DNA of 64,000 bases from Candidatus Opimibacter iunctus (GCA_016716665.1 JADJVH010000001.1:1-64000); one strand, 5' to 3'. Shown: positions 18,302 to 29,371, numbered from the stretch's first letter. Program-made: numbers and translations. Notes: generated from the sequence alone by a model not told the origin.

Positions 18302-19397
18302 AATTAGTATTTCGAAGATCTGAAATAATATCCGTTGCAGCAGCTTCTGCCCCACCTCCTGAAGTAAGAAGCCCTGATAGCTGGTGATATGTTTCCCGCA
18401 TTGTACCCGACACTTCAGGGTTCAAAATACGTGTCAATTCTTCTTTCATCTTTACAGGATTACAATCCGCCTGGATCAACTCAGGCACTAACAACCTATC
18501 CATAATCAGGTTGACCAGTGAAATAAACCTGACTTTGATCAGGCGTTTGGCAATGCGATATGAAATCGGACTGCCTTTATAGACGACAATCTGGGGCACA
18601 CCAAGAAGCGCGGTTTCGAGCGTTGCAGTCCCTGAGGTAACGATTGCGGCCTCACTGGTCCGCAACACCTTCTTCATGTCCGCAATCACAATCTCAACAT
18701 TTGAAATTCCTGACAGGAAATGTTCGTAGAGGGTGACAGGAAGATGAGGAACCGCAGCCACTATAAATGAATAGTCCGGCATGAGGCGAATCAACCCTGC
18801 CATCTCCGGAAGGATTCTTTCTACCTCATGCCTTCTGCTTCCTGGAAGCAATCCGATTCTCTTTTGAGCAGGTGCATAATTGAAATCACCTGACTTACTG
18901 ATGTCAACAGCCAGCGGATGTCCGATATACATGACCTCCATGCCGTATTGCCTGTAGAAGTCCTTTTCAAACGGAAGGATCACATACACCTTTCGCACTG
19001 CCTTCTTGATGCCATGCACTCGTGATGTATGCCATGCCCACAACTGGGGAGAGATATAGTAATAGACAGGGATCTGATGTTTGTGAGCCCACTTTGCCAT
19101 CCGGAGATTGAAGCCGGGATAATCTACAAGTATCAGCGCATCCGGAGCCAGTTGAAGAATCTCAGCCTTGCATTTCTTGAAATTCCTGAGAATGTCCGGC
19201 AAGTGCTTAACTACCTCTGAAAATCCCATGTAAGCAAGCTCACGGTAATGCCTGGTCACCTTGACCCCAAGATCGCTCATCGCTTCACCACCCCACCCTG
19301 TAATCTCCGCTGAGGGGTCATGACGAAATAGGGCCTCGCACAACAGTGCCGCCTGCTTGTCCCCACTGGCCTCCCCGGCCAGCACGAAATATTTCAA
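18288..19397 (-). CDS. lpxB: Lipid-A-disaccharide synthase
   Basis: GT19 enzyme that joins UDP-2,3-diacylglucosamine and lipid X in the lipid A pathway. About 369 residues from the TTG at 19397, which gives the canonical N-terminus KYFVLAGEASGD and overlaps the upstream stop as TTGA; a further TTG at 19433 would add a 12-residue extension. Seen: LVDYPGFNLRMAKWA, YYISPQLWAWHTSRV, LLPGSRRHEVERILP and VTSGTATLETALLGVPQIVVYK. Presence of lpxB shows a Gram-negative outer membrane with lipid A. Confidence 0.94.
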   Translation of the reverse strand: MKYFVLAGEASGDKQAALLCEALFRHDPSAEITGWGGEAMSDLGVKVTRHYRELAYMGFSEVVKHLPDILRNFKKCKAEILQLAPDALILVDYPGFNLRMAKWAHKHQIPVYYYISPQLWAWHTSRVHGIKKAVRKVYVILPFEKDFYRQYGMEVMYIGHPLAVDISKSGDFNYAPAQKRIGLLPGSRRHEVERILPEMAGLIRLMPDYSFIVAAVPHLPVTLYEHFLSGISNVEIVIADMKKVLRTSEAAIVTSGTATLETALLGVPQIVVYKGSPISYRIAKRLIKVRFISLVNLIMDRLLVPELIQADCNPVKMKEELTRILNPEVSGTMRETYHQLSGLLTSGGGAEAAATDIISDLRNTNYGKI

Positions 19398-19711
19398 AAC
19401 TTCAGGATTTTGATTCCGAATATAAAAAACCAAACCCCCACCAGGAGCATGCTGGCAATCAGCAATCCTCTGATCGTTTCATGGCGAAAATGTGATTTCC
19501 GATAGGACTGCATCACCACCAGATTGGTACAAATAGAGATGAGCGCCAATGTCCTCGTGCGAAAATCATCGGCGAAACCAACATCACTGAACACACCAAG
19601 TTTATCAAGCAATGTATATATCAGCAAGAGGACACCATACACCACAGCAGGGAACAACAGGCCAAAGCCAATCCCAAGCCAGACTGAATCTTTTTTTACA
19701 TCAGGTATCAT
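19394..19711 (-). CDS. Small inner-membrane protein of unknown function
   Basis: 105 residues with three hydrophobic stretches (about 12-34, 50-68 and 82-102) separated by short charged loops. No named family recognised. Its ATG overlaps the surE stop as ATGA and its own stop overlaps the lpxB start as TTGA, so it is locked into the surE-lpxB operon; a role in envelope biology is only inferred from that. Confidence 0.75.
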   Translation of the reverse strand: MIPDVKKDSVWLGIGFGLLFPAVVYGVLLLIYTLLDKLGVFSDVGFADDFRTRTLALISICTNLVVMQSYRKSHFRHETIRGLLIASMLLVGVWFFIFGIKILKF

Positions 19712-20495
19712 ACTCCGGGATTTATGTCTTCGAGTGATTTCAATATCGGAATCGCGCGGTGATGGGTCAGATCATGCGAAGACGGAACGATTGAAATAAA
19801 CCCTTCTCTCAATGCATTGATATCTGTACCAGGCCCTGTATCCCTGGTGGCGAAATTACCGGTCAGCCAATAAAATTTTTGTCCCCGAGGATCAACCCCT
19901 TCGACAAATTCTTCTTCCCAGCGGCCTTCTGCCTGCATACTTTCATTCCCCGGATAGGTCCAAGACTCGGATGAGGAATGTTGACATTCAGCAATTTGGA
20001 ATCAGTGAGCCCATTACTCAATACATGCTCCATGATGGATTTGATCCATGGTGTTGCGGGCCCAAAGTTTGCATCCATTGCATAATCCTCCAGGCTGAAT
20101 CCTATCGAATCTATTCCTTCAATAGATGCTTCCATGGCTGCAGACATAGTGCCTGAATAAAGGATATTGATCGAAGCATTTGATCCGTGATTGATCCCGG
20201 ATACACAGAGATCTATCCTTCTGTTTTTGAGCAATATGTTTTTGGCGAGCTTGACACAATCCACAGGTGTACCCGAACATTCATAGGCTTCAATACCGTC
20301 AAATACATCTACCTGGTTGAGCCGGATAGGATCTGCGAGGGTCACTGCGTGGCCTTTGGCGGACTGTGGAGAATTTGGGGCGACAACAATCACTTCACCC
20401 ATGTGCCTGGCAATCCCGACAAGCCTGCTGATGCCAGGTGCGAACATGCCATCGTCATTGGTGACTAGGATAAGTGGCTTGTTGTTTTTACTCAT
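19708..20495 (-). CDS. surE: 5'-nucleotidase SurE, one frameshift
   Basis: Metal-dependent phosphatase acting on nucleoside 5'- and 3'-monophosphates. Seen: LVTNDDGMFAPGI with the metal-binding Asp pair, SGTPVDCVKLA, and CVSGINHGSNASINILYSGT. The frame breaks near 19935-19940: one added base in TGCAGGCAG restores a 262-residue protein whose C-terminal half (GRWEEEFVEGVDPRGQKFYW, then TDINALREGFISIVP) is typical SurE. Both halves are conserved, so an indel in the consensus is more likely than a broken gene. Second gene of the leftward operon, 26 bp behind lpdA. Confidence 0.88.
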
Positions 20496-20521
20496 TGCTC
20501 AAAAAAAATTGGATGCAATCG

Positions 20522-21919
20522 TTATAAATGGATGACCTCACCATAAGCTGCGGCGGCAGCTTCCATGATGGCTTCACTCATCGTCGGATGAGGGTGTACT
20601 GTCTTGATGATTTCCATGCCTGTAGATTCCAGCTTGCGTGCAAGTACGATCTCCGCTATCATATCCGTCACACCATGTCCGATCATGTGGGCGCCGAGGA
20701 CTTCTCCATACTTGGCATCAAAGATCAACTTGACAAATCCTTCAGGATGTCCGGCTGCTTTAGCTTTACCACTGGCTGAAAATGGGAACTTACCTATTTT
20801 TAGTTCAAACCCTGCAGCCTTAGCCTGGTCCTCTGTCATACCCACAGATGCAATCTCTGGCTGGGCATACGAACAGGATGGGATATTACCGTAATCCAAA
20901 GGTTGAGGATGGTGTCCTGCAATCTTTTCGACACAAATGATTCCTTCAGCAGAAGCTACGTGTGCCAGTGCAGGACCTTCTGTAATGTCACCTATAGCAT
21001 AGATACCGGCGACGTTGGTCTCATACCATTGATTGACGACTACCTTGCCTTTGTCTGTCTTGATCCCCAGCGTTTCTAACCCGATATTTTCAATATTTGA
21101 AGCGACACCTGCTGCTGATAGCACAAGGTCACAAGTGATTTCTTTTACCTCACCTGTCTTTCGGTCTTTAGCCGTAACGACGATGGATTTGCCAGAGGTA
21201 TCAACTTTCTCAACTGCAGTGTTACCGAGTACATCGATACCACTCCTTGTAAATTGCCTCTTCAGTTCTTTTGAAATTTCTGGATCCTCGCGGGGTACCA
21301 GGCCTTGCTCGAGAAATTCTATCACAGTGACCTTTGTCCCCATGGCGTTGTAGAAATAGGCAAACTCAACACCTATTGCTCCCGCACCGATGACCACGAG
21401 TGACTGAGGCAGTTTGTCAGGAACCATAGCCTTGCGGTATTCAATAACCTTAACACCATCAATTGGAATATTTGGCAATGCCTTTGCGCGGGCTCCCGTA
21501 GCCAGGATGATATGATCTGCTTCGTAGGAAGTCACGGCGCCTTTGTCATCTGTCACATCCACTTTCTTGCCTCTGGCAAGCTTGCCTGTGCCCATGATCA
21601 CATCGATCTTGTTTTTCTTCATCAGAAACTGGACCCCTTTACTCATCCCTTCTGCCACATCACGGGACCTTTTGACCACGGCAGACAAGTCTGCAGCAGC
21701 ATCCTTGACCGTAATTCCATAATCCTTGGCATGCCCCAGATAATTGAATACCTCTGCGCTCTTCAGCAAGGCTTTAGTAGGGATGCATCCCCAGTTGAGG
21801 CAGATACCTCCAAGGGATTCTTTTTCCACAACGGCCGTCTTGAGGCCCAATTGACTGGCGCGGATCGCTGCAACGTATCCTCCCGGGCCACTTCCTACCA
21901 CGATAACGTTATATTTCAT
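20522..21919 (-). CDS. lpdA: Dihydrolipoyl dehydrogenase (E3)
   Basis: FAD-dependent disulfide oxidoreductase shared by 2-oxoacid dehydrogenase complexes and the glycine cleavage system. 465 residues. Seen: FAD-binding VVGSGPGGYVAAIRASQLG, redox-active CLNWGC (Cys40, Cys45), NAD-binding VIGAGAIGVEFA, and the C-terminal HPHPTMSE with the catalytic His444 and Glu449. First gene of the unit running through surE and lpxB. The -7 element lies 34 nt upstream, in a short divergent region shared with the thiamine receptor gene. Confidence 0.96.
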   Translation of the reverse strand: MKYNVIVVGSGPGGYVAAIRASQLGLKTAVVEKESLGGICLNWGCIPTKALLKSAEVFNYLGHAKDYGITVKDAAADLSAVVKRSRDVAEGMSKGVQFLMKKNKIDVIMGTGKLARGKKVDVTDDKGAVTSYEADHIILATGARAKALPNIPIDGVKVIEYRKAMVPDKLPQSLVVIGAGAIGVEFAYFYNAMGTKVTVIEFLEQGLVPREDPEISKELKRQFTRSGIDVLGNTAVEKVDTSGKSIVVTAKDRKTGEVKEITCDLVLSAAGVASNIENIGLETLGIKTDKGKVVVNQWYETNVAGIYAIGDITEGPALAHVASAEGIICVEKIAGHHPQPLDYGNIPSCSYAQPEIASVGMTEDQAKAAGFELKIGKFPFSASGKAKAAGHPEGFVKLIFDAKYGEVLGAHMIGHGVTDMIAEIVLARKLESTGMEIIKTVHPHPTMSEAIMEAAAAAYGEVIHL

Positions 21920-21953
21920 GATGATGTGTTTGGTTTGTATTCAGTTTGAGGCG

Positions 21954-21961
21954 CAAATATA
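21954..21961 (-). promoter_or_regulatory. -7 element of the lpdA operon
   Basis: TATATTTG on the minus strand, 34 nt before the lpdA start. No clear -33 partner. Confidence 0.55.
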
Positions 21962-22013
21962 GGGAGCTAAACGTCAGTGACGGGCCCCACCTCCGGGGAA
22001 TCTAAATTCTCCT

Positions 22014-22021
22014 TACATTTG
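22014..22021 (+). promoter_or_regulatory. -7 element ahead of the TPP riboswitch
   Basis: TACATTTG. The expected transcription start near 22027 would put the riboswitch at the very 5' end of the RNA. Confidence 0.6.
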
Positions 22022-22033
22022 CTGACTTTCGTT

Positions 22034-22108
22034 TCACATGGGGTGCCTTAAATTTCAGGCTGAGATCAAACCCATCGAACCTGTCCGGGTAATGCCGGAA
22101 AGGGAAAG
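22034..22108 (+). promoter_or_regulatory. TPP (THI-box) riboswitch
   Basis: All conserved blocks of the thiamine pyrophosphate aptamer are present in order: GGGGTGCC (22040-22047), GGCTGAGA (about 22058-22065), ACCC, GAACCTG (about 22077-22083), GGTAATGCC (22088-22096) and GGGAAA. The aptamer ends about 10 nt before the start codon of the TonB receptor and no terminator hairpin lies between, so control is probably by hiding the start region when TPP is bound. Confidence 0.93.
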
Positions 22109-22116
22109 GCTGAACA

Positions 22117-24597
22117 ATGAAACCACTTACTGCTAAGTTATTAAGCCATATGAATCTACCCCGTAGACTTCGTTTCCTATTCGTCTTGGGCTGTGCTTGT
22201 GTGACACAGTTCCTTTACGGCCAATACTACATCCTCGGCCGCGGGCTGGATGATGCCGAGCAGCCTTATGCTCATGCTACGGCTGAATTGCGCGGGACAG
22301 ACTATTCCAGTCAGCAGATTTGCACTGAACAGGGTGTATTTAAATTCGAAAACCTAAAGTCGGGCTCGTATGAACTGGTGGTGATTACCGCCTATGGGAT
22401 CAGAAGGAAGAAAATTGAATTGAGAGGGAGCATTGACATCACCCTACATATCCCGCGAAATATCAAGATCGATGAAATCAGTGTTGTAGCCGGGCAAGCC
22501 GGTGACAGAGAACCTGTCACACATGAAAACGTTACAGCTACCGAATTAAAACAAAAAGATTTCGCGCAGGATATGCCCTACCTGCTTGAAGGGACACCAT
22601 CACTCGTAGCCACTTCGGATGCCGGTCAGGGTATCGGCTATTCAGGACTTCGAATCAGGGGTACTGACCCAACACGTATCAATGTTACTTTAAACGGCAT
22701 TCCGGTCAATGATGCCGAATCTCACAATGTGTTTTGGGTAGACTTGCCGGATCTGGCGAGTTCTACGACCAACATACAGGTGCAGCGCGGGCTGGGCTGG
22801 AGTCAGCCAGGGGTTGGAGATCTAGGGGGCGGAATCCATATCAATACACTTGGATTCAATTATGAGCCTTATGGAAACCTGAAATTGAGTGGTGGCAGTT
22901 TTGATACGCGGAGAGTCACATTGGCAGGTGGCTCAGGACTGATCAATGGCCGGTTTACTGTGGATGGGCGCGCAAGCTATATTTCATCAGATGGCTATAT
23001 TGACAGGGCTGACAGCAGGTTGTATTCGTTTTATGGTTCAGGTGGCTATCATCACGACCAGACAAATATTAGACTGGTGTATGCCCTCGGTGATGAGCTG
23101 ACCTACCAGGCCTGGAATGGCGTTCCTGAGCAGTATATCAATGATCCTGAACTGAGGACCTTCAATACTGCCGGGACTGAAAAAACAGGTGAACCGTACG
23201 ACAATGAAGTGGATGATTATCGCCAAAGCCATATGCAATTCCACTTTGACCAGGCGATCACGCCATTTGCGCGCTGGAACACAGCCTTACACTATACCCA
23301 TGGATCAGGTTTTTTCGAACAATACAAAGCTGACCAGGTGCTCAGTAACTATGGCATCTTAGGTTACTCCCTGACCTCAGATCTTGTGAGGCAGCTCTGG
23401 CTGGACAATGATTATTATGGCTTTATTTCCACCCTTCATATTGGCACCCCTGGCGAGCGCTATTTTGTCGCAGGTGGTGGATGGAACAGGTATAAAGGGG
23501 ATCACTTTGGAAAAGTGATATGGACTGAATCACCTGCTCCGGATGAATACCCGGAGCCCTATTACCAGGATGATGCCGTCAAGACGGACTGGAATGTATT
23601 CGCCCGGAGTAATAATAAAATCACAGATCATCTTGATTTTACCTTCGATTTCCAGGGCCGGTGGATCAGGTATGCCTTTGAGGGTCCGGATGATCAGGGA
23701 GTCCCTGTCCCGCAAGAGGTGAGTTTGAAATTCTTTAATCCTAAACTTGGCTTCAGTTACACATTTGGAAAGTCGGGCTCCATATATGGGCTGACCGGAA
23801 TTATCAATAAGGAGCCTAACCGTGATGATTATACTCAATCCACACCCTTGAGCCGCCCGGATCCCGAACGATTATGGGATAGTGAAATAGGATACCGCTA
23901 TCAGCGTCCGGCATTCAGCCTTGAAATCGTCGGGTACGCCATGCAATACAAAGACCACCTGGTGCCGACCGGCCGCCTCAATGATGTAGGCGCCTACACA
24001 CGCGTCAATGTTGACCGCAGTCACCGTTTCGGCCTTGAGACTTCTGCCACTATAAATCCTGATGACCAATTGAGTATAGAAGCCTCGTTGACGTTCAGTA
24101 GTAACAAGATTAAGTCCTTCAATGAATACATAGACAACTGGGCAACAGGAGAACAGGAAGTAGTAGCCTGGGAAAATACTGACCTTGCCTTTTCACCAGA
24201 CCTGCTGGCTAACCTTCAGGCGAAGTACACCATACTTTCAAACCTTAAATATGAACTCTCTGTGGATGCCGGGGGCAGATATATAGGTAAGCAGTATGCT
24301 GACAATACGTCCCGGGAGGCCTCTTCCCTCGATCCCTATATCGTGGCGGACGCAGGAATCCACTGGACATGGTTCCGGAAAGAGAGTAAAGAATTGAAAG
24401 TTGGATTGCTGTTGAAAAATGCCCTGAATGAATCGTATGAATCAAACGGATGGATATACCGGTTCAGGTCTGAGGGATATGATCCAACACCGGATGATCC
24501 TTATGCCGGTGCTGAAGGAGGTGGGTTATATCATCAGAAAGGATACTTCCCGCAGGCAGGGAGATATCTTTTGGCCCAGATGTCTGTCAGTTTCTGA
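22117..24597 (+). CDS. TonB-dependent receptor under TPP riboswitch control (probable thiamine uptake)
   Basis: 826 residues from the ATG at 22117; an internal ATG at 22150 (MNLPRRLRFLFVLGCACV) gives the tighter signal peptide and may be the real start. Then a carboxypeptidase-regulatory-like domain (about 35-115), plug (about 130-245, with GLRIRGTDPTRINVTLNGIP) and a barrel ending in LLAQMSVSF. TPP-riboswitch-linked outer-membrane receptors are known from thiamine regulon comparisons in Bacteroidota, where they import thiamine or its precursors. No inner-membrane PnuT-type transporter or thiamine kinase follows: the next gene converges on it with directly abutting stops (TGATCA). Confidence 0.9.
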   Translation: MKPLTAKLLSHMNLPRRLRFLFVLGCACVTQFLYGQYYILGRGLDDAEQPYAHATAELRGTDYSSQQICTEQGVFKFENLKSGSYELVVITAYGIRRKKIELRGSIDITLHIPRNIKIDEISVVAGQAGDREPVTHENVTATELKQKDFAQDMPYLLEGTPSLVATSDAGQGIGYSGLRIRGTDPTRINVTLNGIPVNDAESHNVFWVDLPDLASSTTNIQVQRGLGWSQPGVGDLGGGIHINTLGFNYEPYGNLKLSGGSFDTRRVTLAGGSGLINGRFTVDGRASYISSDGYIDRADSRLYSFYGSGGYHHDQTNIRLVYALGDELTYQAWNGVPEQYINDPELRTFNTAGTEKTGEPYDNEVDDYRQSHMQFHFDQAITPFARWNTALHYTHGSGFFEQYKADQVLSNYGILGYSLTSDLVRQLWLDNDYYGFISTLHIGTPGERYFVAGGGWNRYKGDHFGKVIWTESPAPDEYPEPYYQDDAVKTDWNVFARSNNKITDHLDFTFDFQGRWIRYAFEGPDDQGVPVPQEVSLKFFNPKLGFSYTFGKSGSIYGLTGIINKEPNRDDYTQSTPLSRPDPERLWDSEIGYRYQRPAFSLEIVGYAMQYKDHLVPTGRLNDVGAYTRVNVDRSHRFGLETSATINPDDQLSIEASLTFSSNKIKSFNEYIDNWATGEQEVVAWENTDLAFSPDLLANLQAKYTILSNLKYELSVDAGGRYIGKQYADNTSREASSLDPYIVADAGIHWTWFRKESKELKVGLLLKNALNESYESNGWIYRFRSEGYDPTPDDPYAGAEGGGLYHQKGYFPQAGRYLLAQMSVSF

Positions 24598-25314
24598 TCA
24601 ATAATTCCAGGTAAACCCAATCCTGTAGGTGAATGGCAACCTGCTCAATTCTGCATTGTCCAGAATATTGTAGTGGAAAGAGATGAATGAACTAAAAGGA
24701 TATCCACTGGATAATCCGGCTCCGACATAGAGGTAGTGTTCCGCATTGACTACTGTTTCAATCTTTGTCCCATCATCATTCAATATGAGATTACCGAATT
24801 CGTCAATTGCTTCCCTGGAGACGTATGACCGTTCAAACTCGGCCTGAAGGAAAATACCCTGCATAAAGGGAGTTGCATTTTCTGTCTTGAGCAGGGGCTT
24901 GATGCGGCCAAAAATAGTCGGCCCCCAGTCAAAGGAAGTGTATGTCAGGTAGTCTGTTGCGGAGACCTGGTACTTGGCATGGTAGTAATTCATCTTCATC
25001 ATAAAGCCGGCTGCGAGACCGTCCTGGAACCTGTAGGCAACATTAGGATCCAAACCTATATTGACAGCACTTCCCGAAAAGCCAATATTGCCGAGATTGA
25101 CACCATATCCCCATTTTGAAGGTTCAGATTCCTTCTTCACGGCTCCGGATTTGGGATCGGAGGATTTGGAATCACCGGATTTTGTAGTCCCGGACTTAGT
25201 TTCCTCGGTACCGGGTTTGACAAACTTCTTGTGTCCTGAGGTCTGGGCATCAAGCGCTGTCAACGACCCTGCAAGCATAAGGGCGGCGAAGAATGTTCTA
25301 TAGAATACCTTCAT
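24598..25314 (-). CDS. Outer-membrane beta-barrel protein of unknown function
   Basis: About 238 residues from the ATG at 25314; an upstream TTG at 25335 is less likely. A signal peptide (FFAALMLAGSLTALDAQ) is followed by a low-complexity Lys/Ser/Gly/Thr/Glu linker (about 30-65) with repeats of the type SGDSKSSDPKSG, then alternating polar/hydrophobic strands typical of an eight- to ten-strand porin-like barrel, ending in an aromatic strand (YRIGFTWNY). No named family recognised. It converges on the thiamine receptor gene. Confidence 0.7.
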   Translation of the reverse strand: MKVFYRTFFAALMLAGSLTALDAQTSGHKKFVKPGTEETKSGTTKSGDSKSSDPKSGAVKKESEPSKWGYGVNLGNIGFSGSAVNIGLDPNVAYRFQDGLAAGFMMKMNYYHAKYQVSATDYLTYTSFDWGPTIFGRIKPLLKTENATPFMQGIFLQAEFERSYVSREAIDEFGNLILNDDGTKIETVVNAEHYLYVGAGLSSGYPFSSFISFHYNILDNAELSRLPFTYRIGFTWNY

Positions 25315-25499
25315 CTTGAAATTTTGTTTTGTCAAACTTTGTTAAACACTAGCAAATAGATCACTTTTTTCGCTAATACAGAAATAGAAAACGTATAATT
25401 TATGTAATTTGCGGCCCAATCCCCACCACCTTTTAGCTATTAACCACAGGAATTAACGATTCTGATCATTCATTTGTTTTCAGACAAACCTTGCGAGGC

Positions 25500-28400
25500 A
25501 TGAACAATAAAGTATTGAGTACACCAACCATTCTCTTTTTCCTTCTTTTCCAGTGTTTTATTTCTAATGGCCAGGAAACTATCCGGTTTCGGACACAAAG
25601 GGCCTCCGCTGAAGAAGCTACACTCCTGGATCAGCAATTTAAAGCCTACACCCTGGCTACCCTGAGTACGGAAGAAACTACCACCATACTCCGGTCGAAG
25701 GACTATTTCCCTGATCTGAATCTCGAGTTCAATGATCAAACCTTCAACTTCAACCTGAGCGCCATTGACCTTCGGGGCCCGGAATACAAGCTCAGGGCCT
25801 GGAATGGTACTGAAGCAGTCGAACTGCCCCGCTCCCCCAACAAGACCTATGCAGGATATACCCGCGATGGCCACTATGATGTCAGGATCACCGCAGATGA
25901 GGATTTCTTCAATGCCATGATCGTACAAGGCAATGACGAATTGTATATAGAGCCTTCGAGAAACATCATCACCGGCGCACCAAGAAATCAATTTGTCATC
26001 TATTGGGGTAAAGACAATCTTAAAAAGCTTGGACGAGATGGTTGCGGAGTCAAAGATTCCCAGATCTCTTACAATAGCCCGGAGGATGAAAACCACGATG
26101 CGCCATCTGAGCAAAATTCGAATCGTGCCTGTAAAGTAGTACAGATCGCCCTGGCTGATGACATCTTGATGTATAACAAGTATGGCAGTGTGCCTGATGT
26201 AGAGGACCACAATATGGCGGTCATCAATAATGTGCTGACCAACTACGATTTTGAGTTTAATGATGACCTGCAGTTTAACGTAGTCGAAATCTATGTGGCT
26301 ACATCACAAGGGACTGACCCATGGAGTAACAGCACTGACATCTATACTATCCTTGATGAATTTACAAACTGGGGGCCAGGTGGATTTTCAAACACCCACG
26401 ACGTAGCCAGCCTCTGGAGTTCCCGCAATTTTGACGGTGATGTAATCGGCCTTGCCTGGGTCGGTGCCGTTTGCACAAGTGTCCGGTACAACGTATTGGA
26501 AGATTTCAGTACAAACGCCAATCTGCTAAGAGTACTCCAGGCACATGAAATGGGGCACAACTTCGATGCCAACCATGATGCGCCTAATTCAAATACAATT
26601 ATGGCACCTGCAGTTCAAAACACCAATAACTGGTCAGCTGCCTCCATCACTGATATCAACAATTATATCGCATCTATCAGTTGCCTCGGCCCATGCGGAG
26701 CTCCCCAGGCACCAGTTGCAGATTTCACTTCGGATATCACAGACGGCTGTACACCAATGGTTGTGCACTATGACGATCTGAGCCTGAACAATCCTACATC
26801 CTGGGCATGGACATTCGAAGGAGGTTCACCCGCAACAAGTACAAATCAGAATCCAACAGTCACCTACAACAACGCCGGAACCTTCAATGTATCCCTGACG
26901 GTTTCCAATAACCAGGGCAACAATACCAAGACTGTCAATAACTATATTACAGTACTCGAAGCCCCTCTTGCTGACTTTACCTACACCATCAATCAATTGA
27001 CTGTAGACTTCGAAAACCTCAGCAGCAATGCCACCAATTATGCATGGACTTTTGGTGATGGGGGTACTTCAAACCTTACCAATCCGATACATACCTATGC
27101 CGAAGATGGGATTTATACAGTGACCCTCACCGCGAGTAATTCCTGTGGATCTGATGTTTTTGTACAAATCATCGAGATCATTACCTTGCCACTGGCAGAC
27201 TTTTTTGCTGACCTCACAGAAGGTTGTGACCCTATAGAAGTAAACTTTGTCAACTTATCTTCCTCCAATTCAGAATCGTTCAGTTGGTCCTTTCCTGGTG
27301 GTTCACCACCTACTTCCACTGCCTTTGAGCCTACCATTGTCTACGAAACACCAGGCACCTTCAATGTGAAGCTCACGGTTAGCAACGAAGCAGGTGACAA
27401 TACGTATACCATTACAAATTACATTACTGTACTTCCACAGCCTGTTGCTGAATTCAGCTATACCGCAAATGGCGTGCAAGTCACGTTCAGCTCCATTGGG
27501 AGCATGGGAGACACCTATGAGTGGGAATTTGGTGACGGACAGACAAGCACAAGTCCAAATCCTGTGCATACCTATGCAACCAGCGGTACTTACCAGGTGA
27601 TCCTGACCGTAACGAACTCCTGTGGTAGCGATGTTTTACAACAAACTGTAACTGTAACAGGAGCACCATTAGCTCAGTTCGTATCAAGCACTCAAACCGG
27701 ATGCAGCCCGCTAGTGGTGCAATTTACCAATCAATCAGGAGGTAACCCTACTTCATTTAGCTGGGTATTTCAAGGAGGTACGCCATCCACGAGTTCACAA
27801 CAAAATCCTGTTGTGACCTATAACACCCTGGAGTTTTTGATGTAACCCTTACGGTCACCAATCCGGCTGGCAGTGATGATGTCTTCCTGAATGATTATAT
27901 CACCGTGTCTCCAGCTACAAATAGTAACTTCTCCTCTGTTGTTAATGGTTCGCAGGTAAATTTCACAAATCAATCAACGAATTCTACAGGTTCTGCCTGG
28001 ACTTTTGGTGACGGATTTGGCAGCACTGAGACCAACCCTATCCACAATTATATAACAGATGGAGTATATACTGTAACCCTGATTTCAACCGGGGTTTGTG
28101 GCAATGATACCACCACTTCTCAAGTGAACATACAGACTCCACCACAGGCAGGATTTTCTTATCAGCAAACCGGCGATTGCACACCTGTGAGTGTGCTGTT
28201 CAACAATCAGAGCAGTGAGAACGCCACATCATTTGCATGGTCCTTTCCCGGAGGTAATCCATCCTCTTCAAATCAAGAGAACCCTACTGTTTCTTATACC
28301 AATGCCGGCACATTTGATGTCATGCTGATTGCATACTCTGCAATTGGCTCAGATACTATGTCCTGGCCAGGGTTGCTGGTGATAGGCGCCGCTCCTGATG

Positions 28401-29371
28401 CGACATTCCTATTGTCGACAGATCAGACGACAGTTACATTTGACAATCAAAGCATTGGAGCAGAAAGTTACTTCTGGCAGTTTGGCGATGGTCAGACATC
28501 TACAGATCCTTCTCCGGTCCATACGTACAGTTCATTCGGCACTTATACTGTAAGCCTTATCGCTACTAATACCTGTGGCAGTGATACTACTGAAATTGTG
28601 ATAGAATTGTCTACAGTGCCTAACGCCTTCTTTGGTTATAGTGCACACACCGGTTGCTCCCCTTTTGAAGTCAATTTTATCGATCAATCGCAAAACAATC
28701 CGACTTCATGGGAATGGGTCTTTGAAGGTGGCAATCCTGCTACATCTACAGAACAGAATCCAACTGTCGTCTATTCTATTCCTGGCACCTACTCCGTATC
28801 ATTGCAGGCTACGAATGGACAAGGGACTGATGTGCTCCTCCTTGATGGCCTTATCCAGGTAGGTGGTACACCTGATGCAACATTCGCACATGTACAGACC
28901 GATAACATTGTATCGCTTGAATACCAGGGATTGGATTATGACAGTCTCAGATGGTCATTTGGTGACGGACGTACAGATACAAGCCTGAATCCTACCGTGG
29001 AGTACAATACTTCAGGCCAATACCTGATATCCCTTATCGTGTATAATGCATGCGGCTCAGATACTTCAGAGGTATGGGTCACTATCAACATCACGGCAAC
29101 GGGCAATGCCGGATTGAATCCTTCAGGCTGGCAGATCAGGCCAAGTCCATTTAAAGATGATTTTACACTCTATGGTGTACCACTCACTGCCGGGACGGTT
29201 ACTGTTTCCATGATGGATATTCATGGCAAATTGATTTCTCATGAAGACCTTACCTACCAGGCAGGTGCAACCTCAAAAGTGTTTAAAGAAGATCATCTTC
29301 CACAGGGGCTCATCCTTGTGGTCATCCAGGATAAAAACAACCGGACGGTGCTGAAAGCCCTGCATCAATAG
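25500..29371 (+). CDS. Secreted reprolysin-like metalloprotease with ten PKD domains, one frameshift
   Basis: Read as one gene: adding one C to the CCC run near 27828-27830 restores a 1290-residue protein. Order: signal peptide (about 1-25), a probable prodomain, a metzincin (M12B, ADAM-like) catalytic domain with HEMGHNFDANH (His349, Glu350, His353, His359) and a Met-turn (IMAPAV), then ten PKD domains from about residue 405 to 1205 in strict alternation of two types, and a C-terminal type IX sorting domain (about 1210-1290). Type A repeats carry a Cys and WxFxGGxPxTST; type B repeats carry WxFGDG and NxCGSD. Expected at the cell surface or secreted. The ATG at 25500 is preferred to a TTG at 25491. 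Confidence 0.87.

Noticed and set aside
25470..26210. 246-codon open frame opposite the protease gene
   Set aside because: Antisense shadow of the metalloprotease; no promoter or recognisable domain.
27835..27905. Two separate PKD genes
   Set aside because: One missing C in a CCC run restores a single frame exactly inside the fifth PKD domain.
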